Assembly (NCBI RefSeq): GCF_026339875.1
Contig: NZ_JAPEPZ010000002.1
Coordinates: forward strand, 62,001 to 126,000
Direction of reading: 5' to 3'
Source of the DNA: Streptomyces sp. NBC_01571
GTDB lineage: Bacteria; Actinomycetota; Actinomycetes; Streptomycetales; Streptomycetaceae
Length of the DNA stretch: 64,000 nt
Both the position numbers and the translations under genes were made by a program. How positions within the stretch are numbered: position 1 is the first letter of the stretch; the number at the start of each line of letters is the position of its first letter. Below the pieces are notes generated by a model, which had not been told where the DNA came from, made no database searches, and saw only the letters and a program-made list of their open reading frames with translations. This document shows positions 49,804 to 57,637 of this stretch, piece by piece.

Positions 49804-49894
49804 GTGCCGGTGCGAACGCCGGTGCCGGTGCCCGTGCCGGTGCCAACGCCGGTGCCGGTGCCGGTGCCGGTGCCGGTGCCGGTGCCGGTGCCGG
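49804..49894. repeat. GGTGCC hexanucleotide array
   Basis: Seven perfect GGTGCC units at 49851-49892, preceded by a degenerate stretch (49804-49850) with GGTGCG, AACGCC and CCGTGCC variants. It is purely simple-sequence DNA; a slippage hot spot. Confidence 0.9.
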
Positions 49895-50144
49895 TCAGCG
49901 GTATTTCTTCAGCTGCGGGTCGCGCGGACAGGTCCCACCGTGGCATCCCGGTGTCCCCGCGGATGCGAATCCCGTTGATCGCTGCGCGGAGCTCGATGCA
50001 ACGCCCGCCCCGCTGAGCACACTTGAGTGGGCGCGCCTTCACGCGCGCCCACTCGACACCCGCCGGATCGCCCCGCCCCGTCTCGTCATCACCGACCGGA
50101 CCAGCGGACAGTCACCGGCCACCCGGACACCTGCTGGGGCGTGC

Positions 50145-50190
50145 TGCGAAAGTCCCGCCTGCCTCGCGGGCGGACGACGGGACTTTCGCA
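50145..50190 (-). terminator. Terminator hairpin of the EF-hand gene
   Basis: Perfect 13-base arms TGCGAAAGTCCCG (50145-50157) and CGGGACTTTCGCA (50178-50190), with a partly paired GC-rich loop, begin 8 bases after the EF-hand gene's stop codon. No U-tract. Confidence 0.8.
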
Positions 50191-50197
50191 ACGCGCT

Positions 50198-50737
50198 TCA
50201 GGCGAGGAAGCGCCCGCAGAGCCAGTTGCCGGGTTCTGCCGGGTCGTCGCTGGTCCAGAACTGGCGCCAGAGAAACGCGAACTCCTCGCGGCCCAGGTGG
50301 CCGTCGCCGTTCGGGTCGAGCAGTTCGAAGACACCGGTCATGTCCACGGGCTGCCCGTTCCAGGTCTCCACGAGCCTGCGGTGTTCCTCCGGGGAGATAC
50401 GGCCGTCGCCATTCGCGTCCACCGCGTCGAAGACGGTGTCAGCGGTCGCCGTGACGGCCTCGGCCATGGTGGGCAACCGGTCGACGAGGGTGAGCAGTTC
50501 GCCCATGTCGACCGTGCCGTCACCGTTGGCGTCCCCGGCCTCCAGAAGAGCGTCCCACCAGCCCATCAGCAACATCTCGACCCGCGCGCGCAGTTGGGTC
50601 CCGGGCCCGACGCCCGGGAGCAGGCTCCAGCGGCCGACGAGCGCGGCGAAGTCGTCCTCGCGCAGGTAGCCGTCACCGTCCGCGTCGAACGCGGCGAACA
50701 TCCCCTTGAGTTTGCGCTCCTGAAACGCGCTGGCCAT
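50198..50737 (-). CDS. EF-hand calcium-binding protein
   Basis: Soluble calmodulin-like protein of 179 residues with four canonical EF-hand loops: DADGDGYLREDD (18-29), DANGDGTVDMGE (69-80), DANGDGRISPEE (107-118) and DPNGDGHLGREE (141-152). All have Asp/Asn at 1, 3, 5 and Glu or Asp at 12, so all four should bind Ca2+. It resembles the CabB/calerythrin-type sensors of Streptomyces, which change shape on Ca2+ binding and affect development. ATG at 50737; the downstream hairpin makes it a single transcript. Targets unknown. Confidence 0.92.
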   Translation of the reverse strand: MASAFQERKLKGMFAAFDADGDGYLREDDFAALVGRWSLLPGVGPGTQLRARVEMLLMGWWDALLEAGDANGDGTVDMGELLTLVDRLPTMAEAVTATADTVFDAVDANGDGRISPEEHRRLVETWNGQPVDMTGVFELLDPNGDGHLGREEFAFLWRQFWTSDDPAEPGNWLCGRFLA

Positions 50738-50920
50738 GAGCGGCCTCCCTCGACGCCGAACCGAACCACGAACCGCGGACCGCGACTGCCCGACGCATGC
50801 CGTTCCTGCTTGCAGTCGCCACGGACAGCGTAGGTCGGGGCGCGCCCCCGGCCCCACGGGCACATGTGGGCGAACGGTCACCCACTTGACGGGGTCACCG
50901 ACCGACCCGCAAGCCCCTCC

Positions 50921-51316
50921 TCACGTGTTCCGGTCCGGTGAGGGGTGAGGGTTCCTCTCCTCGTTTCTCGCCTCCCGCTCCGCCGCCTCGGCGATGTGCT
51001 TGATGTTGGCCAGTCGTCGGTCCCAGTCGTCCGCGAGCGTGGCCATCCACCGGGCCGTGGCGCTCAGGGCCGCGGGCCGCACCGCGTAGCGGACCTCGCG
51101 TCCGACCCGGCCGCCGGTGACCAGCCCGGCCGCGTCCAGGACGGAGAGATGCTTGACCACCGCCTGCCGTGAGACGGGCAGTCCTTCGGCGAGTGTCGTC
51201 GCGGTGGCCTCGCCCTGTGCGGCGAGCAGTTCGAGCAGTTGGCGTCGCGTCGGGTCGGCGAGTGCGACCAGGACACCGTCGACGGCCCCGGCGGTGCCAG
51301 GACGTTCTTCCGTCAC
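50921..51316 (-). CDS. ArsR-family transcriptional regulator
   Basis: Winged-helix repressor of 131 residues. The motif LADPTRRQLLELLAAQGEAT then LAEGLPVSRQAVVKHLSVLDAAGLV, quoted in pieces, is the ArsR helix-turn-helix; no metal-binding cysteines are present, so the ligand is not a metal. The GTG overlaps the AHSA1-like gene's stop (GTGA at 51313-51316). This ArsR/AHSA1 gene pair is widespread in actinobacteria. Two GTGCAACC-N4-GGTTGCAC sites upstream of the operon are its likely operators. Confidence 0.9.
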   Translation of the reverse strand: MTEERPGTAGAVDGVLVALADPTRRQLLELLAAQGEATATTLAEGLPVSRQAVVKHLSVLDAAGLVTGGRVGREVRYAVRPAALSATARWMATLADDWDRRLANIKHIAEAAEREARNEERNPHPSPDRNT

Positions 51317-51759
51317 GTGGAGGGCTGTTCGGCACGCGTCTTGAGCGCGCCGAGTTCCAGGGGCCAGCCTTCGCTGTGGTCCTTCACATTCTGACTGCGC
51401 AGTTCCTCGGAGCCGGCCAGTGCCGCGAATCCGCTCTCCACGACGCGCAGCCGCGTCCGGTCGCCTTCCCGGGTCAGCGTGAACTCCACGAGGGTGCTGT
51501 TGTCCTCGCGCAGTTCTTCTCCCGGGAACGCGCTGGTCCAGCGGTACGCCAGATACGTCGGCGGCTCGACCTTCTCCACACGCACCGGGAAGTCGCCGTG
51601 CTCGGCGTTCTTCGCGATCAACGACTCTCCTTCCCTGGCCACCGTGCCGGGAAGGCTCGCCTTGTCGGCCACCCAGAACCCTGGTTGGGCCACCAGCTCC
51701 CAGACCCGCTCCAGGGATGCGGCGATCAGGGTTTCGCGTTCGATGCGGTCCTCGCTCAT
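51313..51759 (-). CDS. SRPBCC/AHSA1-like protein
   Basis: Protein of 148 residues with the helix-grip fold of the AHSA1 group: RETLIAASLERVWELVAQP start, FPVRVEKVEPPTYLAYRW and LVEFTLTREGDRTRLRVVESGFAAL. It probably binds a hydrophobic ligand. GGAGAATCC precedes the ATG. It is the first gene of a two-gene operon with ArsR, which overlaps it by 4 bases, and has the paired palindromes 28-80 bases upstream. The ligand is unknown. Confidence 0.87.
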   Translation of the reverse strand: MSEDRIERETLIAASLERVWELVAQPGFWVADKASLPGTVAREGESLIAKNAEHGDFPVRVEKVEPPTYLAYRWTSAFPGEELREDNSTLVEFTLTREGDRTRLRVVESGFAALAGSEELRSQNVKDHSEGWPLELGALKTRAEQPST

Positions 51760-51786
51760 GAGGATTCTCCGTCCATGTCGATTTGG

Positions 51787-51806
51787 GTGCAACCCAAAGG
51801 TTGCAC
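51787..51806. promoter_or_regulatory. ArsR operator 1, GTGCAACC-N4-GGTTGCAC
   Basis: Perfect 8-base arms with spacer CAAA, 28 bases upstream of the AHSA1-like gene start. The second copy is centred 33 bases further upstream (three helical turns). Confidence 0.75.
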
Positions 51807-51819
51807 ACCGAGGCCCGAG

Positions 51820-51839
51820 GAGCAACCCGAAGGTTGCAC
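51820..51839. promoter_or_regulatory. ArsR operator 2, GAGCAACC-N4-GGTTGCAC
   Basis: Same arms as operator 1 with one arm mismatch (GAGCAACC) and spacer CGAA. Twin palindromes in front of an ArsR operon argue strongly for autoregulation. Confidence 0.7.
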
Positions 51840-51918
51840 CAGAAGAATGTGCCCGGAAGGAGTACCGGCGCCCCGGATGCCCAGGACGCGGGACTTCCGC
51901 CCCCCGCCTGGCTTCACA

Positions 51919-51947
51919 GGTACCAGGTAGGTACCATGCTGAGCATG
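51919..51947. promoter_or_regulatory. Palindromes over the antitoxin start
   Basis: Two GGTACC sites (51919-51924, 51930-51935) spaced by 5 bases are followed at once by the perfect palindrome CATGCT-G-AGCATG (51935-51947), which contains both candidate ATG codons (51936, 51945). This is where a ribbon-helix-helix-type antitoxin would bind to autoregulate the module. Confidence 0.55.
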
Positions 51948-52184
51948 CCATCACTGAATGTGACGTTCACCGACGAGGAAATGGAAGGTGTGCGCGCGGC
52001 CGCCTCGGCGGAGGGCAAGAGCCTGAAGCAGTACATGCACGATCTCGGCGTCCGTGAGATGCACCGCAAGCGGTTCGTCGCCGGCGCCACCTCGTGGGCG
52101 GACAAGCTGCACGCCGAGTTCGACGAGGCGTTCCCCGACGAGGTCCCACCCTCGCAGCGTGGCGATGGGGTCGCCGCCGCCTGA
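51936..52184 (+). CDS. Antitoxin of a toxin-antitoxin module, RHH-like
   Basis: Small protein of 82 residues. PSLNVTFTDEEMEGVRAAASAEGKSLKQYMHDLGVREM, quoted in part as strand-helix-helix, fits a ribbon-helix-helix DNA-binding start (short strand then two helices) and an acidic C-terminal tail that would cover the toxin. A second ATG at 51945 is equally possible. It overlaps the toxin gene by 1 base (TGATG). Palindromes directly over its start suggest self-repression. Confidence 0.82.
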   Translation: MLSMPSLNVTFTDEEMEGVRAAASAEGKSLKQYMHDLGVREMHRKRFVAGATSWADKLHAEFDEAFPDEVPPSQRGDGVAAA

Positions 52185-52567
52185 TGAGCGAAATCCTGTA
52201 CATCGATGTCTCCTGGCTCCTGGACGTCCAGGAAGCCGCCCTGGGAACTGACGACGTGTCGGTCACCGACTACTCGGCCCTGGTCGCGGCCGTCGCGCGG
52301 CACAAGACGCGCATGCCGACCCTTCAGACGTCCAATCCCGACACGGCGTGGCGCGCGGCAGCGCTTCTGCACACCGTCGTGCGGCTCGAGCCGCTGCCGC
52401 ATCGCAACAGCCTCTTCGCGGCGTTCGTCGCCGCCCAGTACATGGACCAGTCCGGCGAAGGGATCGATCCTCCCTACGGCAGCCTGTCCGACCTGATCAG
52501 AAAGGTCCGGGAGACCCGCCTGCCGATCTACGCCGTCGCGGACGTCCTGCGTTCCTGGAGGATCTGA
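52184..52567 (+). CDS. Fic/Doc-like toxin with degenerate catalytic motif
   Basis: Helical protein of 127 residues. Length and order resemble Doc-type Fic toxins: an N-terminal LYIDVSWLLDVQE, a central TAWRAAALLHTVVRLEP helix and the LPHRNSLFAAFVAAQYMDQSG segment at the place of the Fic HxFx(D/A)xN(K/G)R loop. The catalytic His and Lys/Arg are missing or replaced, so AMPylation or phosphorylation is doubtful; the Asn is kept. The TGATG overlap with the antitoxin gene is typical of toxin-antitoxin pairs. Assignment by family resemblance; an alternative is an inactive relative. Confidence 0.72.
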   Translation: MSEILYIDVSWLLDVQEAALGTDDVSVTDYSALVAAVARHKTRMPTLQTSNPDTAWRAAALLHTVVRLEPLPHRNSLFAAFVAAQYMDQSGEGIDPPYGSLSDLIRKVRETRLPIYAVADVLRSWRI

Positions 52568-52598
52568 GACTCTCCCGGACCCGTGGGCTCACGTGGGC

Positions 52599-53315
52599 TC
52601 AGTAGAAGTCGCCTCGGTGGTGTGGGGGGTTGACGGCGTCACGACGCTGCTGCAGCAGCCCGGCCGTCCTGTTCGCCGCTGTCTCCCGCAGGTGTGCCTG
52701 ACTCTGAAGGGTCATCATCGAGCCCAGTGCGTGACGCACCGTCATCGGGTTGTCCACGCAGGCCTGGTAGAGCACGGCGGCGCGCTGGACGTCCTGGTAG
52801 AGGGTGCGGTACACCTCGGCGGCGCGGTACTGGCCGTAGGGGTGATTGCGTGCGGCGGCCGCCAGGAAGTACTCGAGAGCGTGCTCCGCGGGGGTGCGGG
52901 TCACGGGCAGCAGCCGCTCCAGGTACAGGTCGCCCAGGGCCAGCATCGCTTCGGGCTCGCCCAGTTCGGCCGAGGAGCGGTACCAGCCGGCCGCCTCGTC
53001 GAGCGACTGGGGGATACCCGCCTGGGGGCAGCCCTGGTGGTAGAGCGAAGCGAGGTAGTAGGCCGCTCGCGGTGACCCGGTGCTCTGCCGCAGCCGTGGC
53101 ACGGCGCTCGCGTACTGCCCCCGCACGTAGTCGATGTGTCCCAGGAGCTCGACGGCGTCGCCGTGACCGTTGGCCGCCGCGGTTTCCAGGAAGGCGGTGG
53201 CCGCGCCCCGGTGTTCGGCGCTGTCCCAGCAGTGCAGACCGATCCGGTAGTACTCCTCGGCGCTGGTCGGCTCGTGTCCGTCCACGGTGAAGTTGGTCCC
53301 CTGCCACTGCACCAC
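52599..53315 (-). CDS. Sel1/TPR-like repeat protein
   Basis: Helical repeat protein of 238 residues. Units of about 36 residues recur, such as GDAVELLGHIDYVRGQYASAV, SPRAAYYLASLYHQGCP and EPEAMLALGDLYLERLL, with the A-x3-LG/LA pattern of Sel1-like repeats. GTG at 53315 follows GAGAGAGG. There is no signal or membrane segment, so it is a cytoplasmic scaffold-like protein; partners unknown. It converges with the toxin gene. Confidence 0.75.
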   Translation of the reverse strand: MVQWQGTNFTVDGHEPTSAEEYYRIGLHCWDSAEHRGAATAFLETAAANGHGDAVELLGHIDYVRGQYASAVPRLRQSTGSPRAAYYLASLYHQGCPQAGIPQSLDEAAGWYRSSAELGEPEAMLALGDLYLERLLPVTRTPAEHALEYFLAAAARNHPYGQYRAAEVYRTLYQDVQRAAVLYQACVDNPMTVRHALGSMMTLQSQAHLRETAANRTAGLLQQRRDAVNPPHHRGDFY

Positions 53316-53466
53316 GTCGCTGCCTCTCTCGTCCTGACCTGCCTCGGCGGGCGGCTCCCGTCATTGTCCCGCAGTCCCGCGGGGTCGCCAGGTCGGTGAC
53401 GGCGGCAATCGGTCCCGGACGGACGATTCCCGGCCATGCATACGGATCAGGTGTCGATCGTCCGCG

Positions 53467-54696
53467 TCAGAGGCGGACGACGACCACGACCGTGTCGTCG
53501 GTGGCGGCGCTCAGCGTGGTCAGCTCCTCCGCCAGGTCCTCGGCGTCGTCCTTGTGGTGCCGGGCGAGGTGGTCGGCGAGGCGCTGGAGGCCCCGGTCGA
53601 TGTCCTCTTGCCGGCGCTCGATCAGCCCGTCGCTGTAGAGGACGAGCGCGGCGCCGTCGGCGTAGGTGGTCGTGGCCTGCGGGCGGGGGGTGTGTACGGG
53701 GCTGGTCCCCAGGGGCGGATCCGTCGCCCGGTCCAGGAACTGCACCGTGCCGTCCGGGTGGGCGAGGGCCGGAGGCGGGTGGCCGGCGCTGCTGTAGGTG
53801 ATCCGGTGGTCGACCTCGTCGATGACGGTCTGCACGGCGGTGCTGGCCAGCGCGCCGTCGACGGAACGCGCGTACATGTCGAGCCCGTCGAGTGCGGACG
53901 CGGGCCCGTCGACGACGCGTATGGCCGCGCTCAGGGCACTCCGTAGCTGGCCCATGATTCCTGCCGCCGCCAGGCCGTGCCCCACGACGTCACCCACCGC
54001 GACGGCGGCGGCCCCGTAGGCGAGCTGGGTCACCTCGTACCAGTCGCCGCAGACATTGAGGCTGTCCTCGGCGGGTCGATAGCGCACCGCCGCCTGGTGA
54101 CGGTCGAGTCGCTCGGGTGCGGGCAGCATCGCGTCCTGGAGCGCGAGGGCGACCTGTCGCTCGCGAGCGTTGGCCTGCCGCAGGCGATCGTTGACCTGCT
54201 GCAACTCGCGGGATCGCGCGTAGAGCTCGTACTGCGTCTGCAGGCGCCGCTCGTCGGATTCGGGACCGCATGCGCGCACGACATCGGTGATCTCTTCCAG
54301 ACGGTGCACGACCAGCACGATGTTTCCCTCGGAGTCCAGGACGGGGGCGTTGATCGGGCTCCAGTAGCGCTCTTCGAACACCCCGGGTCGATGACGCTCC
54401 TCCACGTCGTGGCGCATCGGCCCCGCGACGTCCTGGGCGCGGGTCTCCAGCACCCGTCGCAGTGACGCCTTGAGATCGTCCGGGCCCTCCGGGTCCCTCG
54501 GGAAGGCGTCGTACACGTACCGGCCGACGAGTTGGTGTCGTGCGCGGCCGAGCAGGTTCTGGTAGGACGCGTTCGCATCCACGATGACAAGATCGGGCGT
54601 GAGCACCAGCATCGCGCTGGGTGACGCGTCGAAGATGCCCTGGTAATCGATCTCCGGATCCTTCACTGGCGCATCCCACACACAGGGGCGAGGCAT
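53467..54696 (-). CDS. PAS-PP2C (SpoIIE-type) serine phosphatase
   Basis: Signalling phosphatase of 409 residues: a PAS domain (about 15-140, IFDASPSAMLVLTPDLVIVDANASY quoted in part), a coiled linker (about 155-190) and a SpoIIE-type PP2C domain (about 195-409) with NVCGDWYE, VAVGDVVGHGLAAAG, AGHPPPAL and YSDGLIERR containing the metal-binding Asp residues. It would dephosphorylate anti-sigma-factor antagonists. The ATG at 54696 has no clear ribosome site; GTG 18 bases inside is an alternative. It lies next to a larger phosphatase on the same strand, from which it is separated by 136 bases. Confidence 0.88.
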   Translation of the reverse strand: MPRPCVWDAPVKDPEIDYQGIFDASPSAMLVLTPDLVIVDANASYQNLLGRARHQLVGRYVYDAFPRDPEGPDDLKASLRRVLETRAQDVAGPMRHDVEERHRPGVFEERYWSPINAPVLDSEGNIVLVVHRLEEITDVVRACGPESDERRLQTQYELYARSRELQQVNDRLRQANARERQVALALQDAMLPAPERLDRHQAAVRYRPAEDSLNVCGDWYEVTQLAYGAAAVAVGDVVGHGLAAAGIMGQLRSALSAAIRVVDGPASALDGLDMYARSVDGALASTAVQTVIDEVDHRITYSSAGHPPPALAHPDGTVQFLDRATDPPLGTSPVHTPRPQATTTYADGAALVLYSDGLIERRQEDIDRGLQRLADHLARHHKDDAEDLAEELTTLSAATDDTVVVVVRL

Positions 54697-54832
54697 CGGT
54701 TTTCAGTCCCTTTGTCTCATGCTAGGCGTTTGGCTCTCGGAACGACGAACGACCAGGAACGACCACACGACCACTCGCACAGGGCTTTCGCGGTGATCAC
54801 TCGCGTGTGACCGCTCACGGGACACACCCTGG

Positions 54833-57379
54833 TCATTCCTGTCGGTCGACCCGTGTGCCGGAAGCTCGTGTCGGCGGGACGGGAAAGGGATGATCCTCCG
54901 TTTCGGGCGGCGCGCCCGGTACCCGTGTCCGGGACGCCACGGAGGCCAGGTCTTCCTCGGCCCAGACGACCTTGCCGCCCGCCACCGAGCGGGAACCCCA
55001 TCTGCGGGACAGCTGGGCGACCAGGAGGAGGCCGCGGCCGCTCTCGTCGGCGGAGCCCGCGCGGAGCAGACGCGGGGAGCAGACGCTCGCGTCGGTCACT
55101 TCGCAGGTCAGGACCTGGTGCTGGATCAGTCGCAGACCGACCGGACCGGTGGCGTGGCGAACGGCGTTGGTGACCAGTTCGCTGACGATCAGCTTGGTGG
55201 GGTCCTCGAGACGTTCCAGGCCCCATGCGGTCAGCTGACGGGCTGCCAGGTGCCGGGCACTGCGGACGGAACTCTGGTCGCTCGGCAGCGTCCAGGAGGC
55301 GACCCGGGCCGGGCTGAGCGAGCGGGTCCTGACGAGGAGCAGGGTGACGTCGTCCGACGGCGCCTCCCCCGGCAGGGTCTCCGTCGCGCGGGCGCACAGG
55401 TCCTCCAGGGAGCGACCCGGCTGTGAAAGGGCGGTGCCCAGGCGCCGCATCCCCACGTCGATGTCCTGGTCGCGGGTCTCGACCAGGCCGTCCGTGTACA
55501 GCGCGAGGAGACTCCCCTCGGGCAGTTCCAGCTCCACGGACTCGAAGGGGACGCCCAGCCCCATGCCGAGGGGGGTCCCGGTGGGAAGGTCGGGGAAGGT
55601 GACCGTGCCCTGCGGGTCGATGATCACCGGCGGGGGGTGCCCGGCCCCGGCCATGGCGCACCGGCGGGTCACCGGGTCGTACACGGCGTACAGGCAGGTG
55701 GCACCCACCACCGCGGGTGGCTGGTCCGAGGAGTCGGCGTCCTCCTCGGCCAGTCGCTGGACCGTGTCGTCGAGGTGGGCCAGCAGTTCGCCGGGCGGCA
55801 ACTCCATGTCGGCGAGCGTGTGCACGGCGGTGCGCAGACGGCCCATGTTCGCGGCGGCGTTGATGCCGTGTCCGACGACGTCGCCGACGACGAGGGCCAC
55901 CCGGGCTCCGGACAGGGGGATCACGTCGAACCAGTCGCCCCCGACGCCGTTCTCCATGTCGGCGGGCAGGTAGCGCGAGGCCGTCTCGACCGCCGTGCCG
56001 CCGCTCAACCGGTGGGGAAGCAGAGTGCGTTGGAGCGCGAGGGCCGCGGTGTGCTCGCGAGCGTACTGGCGCGCGTTGTCCAGTGACAGCGCGGCGCGAC
56101 TGACGAGTTCCTCGGCGAGGAGCAGATCGACCTCCTGGAACGGCCCGGGGTCCTCGGTGCGTATGAACACCACCACGCCCAGCAGGGCACGTCGTGCGCG
56201 GATGGGCACCACCATCAAGGAGTGCATACCGTTCTCGTGGATCTTCCTCGCCCGTGCCGGGTCCTCGTCGATCCAAGTGCCCGGAGCGCCGCCCAGGAAC
56301 GGTTCGAGGTGGGACCTCCCGGTGCGCAGGACGTCCATGAAGGGTGAGGCGGGCCGCACGAGGACCGGTTCACCGCGCGCCCAGGGGGATTCCGGGACGC
56401 CTTGGTGGATCGAGGCCAGCCCGGCACGTCGGAAGACGAGGCGCTCGCCCGTCGAGCCGACGTGGACCGGCGGCCCTTCACCGAAGGGGACCGACTGCTC
56501 CAGGTCGACGGCGACATAGTCGGCGAGCAGGGGCACGGCGAGTTCGGCCAGTTCCTGGCTGGTCCGCATCACGTCCAGGCTGCGGCCGAGGCGCGTACTG
56601 GCCTCGCTGAGGATGGTGAGGCGCTCGCGCGCCCGGCGGCTCTCGGTGACGTCGATGCTGATGACGCACACTCCCAGCACTCGGCCGTCGGCATCCTGGA
56701 GGCAGAAGATCGAAACGGCGAACGAGTGCTCCCTGTGCGGGGCCCTCGGCAGGCCCAGCCGGTACTCCTGGACCCGGGTGGTGCCGGTCTTCAGTACCTG
56801 GCGCATCATCGCCTCGAGTTCTTCGGACTTGGCCCCGGGCAGCACCTCGGTGAATCGACGGCCGAGCCGTCGTTCGCGGGGGACGCCGTCGTGGTGCTCC
56901 ATCGTGTCGTCCACCCAGGTGCACCGCAGTTGCGGGTCGCGCACGACGACACCGATCGGGGTACGGGCGAGAAGCGACTCCCGCACGGACTCGCTCATCG
57001 CGCCCCAGGACAGCTTGCCGATGTCGGTCAGGGACACGAGCCACCGGACCGCGCCGTGCCGCCCCCGCAACATCGAGATCCGCAGGCTGACGTTGAGCAC
57101 CCGACCGTCCTGGTGACACACCGCCGTGGTGCCCGACCAGCCGTTCTGGGCACGGCACCGCTCGACGAACGCCGATACCGTCGGCGCCGTCCCGGCGGAC
57201 GGCAGGACGATTGCCGCGGACCGGCCCACCACGTCAGCGGCGGAGTATCCGACAAGCCGCTCGGCGGCCCGCGTCCATCCCACCACCGTCCCCTGGTCGT
57301 CAAGCATCGCGATCGCCGAGTCCGACCTCTCGATCGCGCTTGCTCGATCACCTTGCGTCACCACGTCAGTGCTGGTCAT
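54833..57379 (-). CDS. PAS-PAS-GAF-PP2C-HATPase multidomain regulator
   Basis: Large signalling protein of 848 residues: two PAS domains (about 20-130 and 135-250), a GAF domain (about 270-430), a SpoIIE-type PP2C (about 445-670; VGGDWFDV, VVGDVVGHGINAAANMG, GAGHPPPVI, YTDGLVETRD) and a C-terminal HATPase_c (about 700-830; VSELVTNAVRHATGPV, GRGLLLVAQLSRRWG) like RsbW-type anti-sigma kinases. Such proteins carry both phosphatase and kinase in one chain for partner switching. ATG at 57379. The signal, perhaps redox or light through PAS/GAF, is unknown. The small downstream phosphatase may share its target. Confidence 0.9.
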   Translation of the reverse strand: MTSTDVVTQGDRASAIERSDSAIAMLDDQGTVVGWTRAAERLVGYSAADVVGRSAAIVLPSAGTAPTVSAFVERCRAQNGWSGTTAVCHQDGRVLNVSLRISMLRGRHGAVRWLVSLTDIGKLSWGAMSESVRESLLARTPIGVVVRDPQLRCTWVDDTMEHHDGVPRERRLGRRFTEVLPGAKSEELEAMMRQVLKTGTTRVQEYRLGLPRAPHREHSFAVSIFCLQDADGRVLGVCVISIDVTESRRARERLTILSEASTRLGRSLDVMRTSQELAELAVPLLADYVAVDLEQSVPFGEGPPVHVGSTGERLVFRRAGLASIHQGVPESPWARGEPVLVRPASPFMDVLRTGRSHLEPFLGGAPGTWIDEDPARARKIHENGMHSLMVVPIRARRALLGVVVFIRTEDPGPFQEVDLLLAEELVSRAALSLDNARQYAREHTAALALQRTLLPHRLSGGTAVETASRYLPADMENGVGGDWFDVIPLSGARVALVVGDVVGHGINAAANMGRLRTAVHTLADMELPPGELLAHLDDTVQRLAEEDADSSDQPPAVVGATCLYAVYDPVTRRCAMAGAGHPPPVIIDPQGTVTFPDLPTGTPLGMGLGVPFESVELELPEGSLLALYTDGLVETRDQDIDVGMRRLGTALSQPGRSLEDLCARATETLPGEAPSDDVTLLLVRTRSLSPARVASWTLPSDQSSVRSARHLAARQLTAWGLERLEDPTKLIVSELVTNAVRHATGPVGLRLIQHQVLTCEVTDASVCSPRLLRAGSADESGRGLLLVAQLSRRWGSRSVAGGKVVWAEEDLASVASRTRVPGAPPETEDHPFPVPPTRASGTRVDRQE

Positions 57380-57590
57380 CGCCGTAGTCCTCAGGTAGCC
57401 GGTGAGGGCGGGTATGGAGGGAGGCCGCCGCGCCGCCGCCGCAGCGGCCGTGGCCACGGGAAGTGGCCGGCGGAACGACCCGCGCTCCATCTCCACGCTC
57501 GGATTCAGATGCGGCCGGAGCCGTCGAAACGACCTGATCCGCACCTTTCAGGCAATTGACCAGAAGACGCTTTCATCTGTGACAAGTGAT

Positions 57591-57637
57591 ACGCGGTGAC
57601 CGCCTACCCGTCATCACGCGGTGACCGCCTACCCGTC
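57591..57637. repeat. Two-copy 22-bp direct repeat at the citryl-CoA-lyase gene end
   Basis: A 22-base sequence beginning ACGCGGTGACCGCCTACCC is identical at 57591-57612 and 57616-57637. The second copy includes the stop codon of the gene that ends at 57629; the first duplicates that end just beyond it. Recent local duplication. Confidence 0.9.

Larger units (their letters stand above)
49408..50197. other. Intergenic region, about 790 bases
   Basis: It holds the chitinase promoter with a DasR-like site, a GGTGCC hexamer array and the terminator hairpin of the EF-hand gene. Long frames cross the hexamer array on both strands (Gly-Ala or Thr-Gly runs), but none has a ribosome site or family resemblance. 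Confidence 0.55.

Noticed and set aside
49548..50042. A minus-strand frame with a Thr-Gly repeat
   Set aside because: The repeat comes from the GGTGCC array, no ribosome site is present and the flanks show no coding character.
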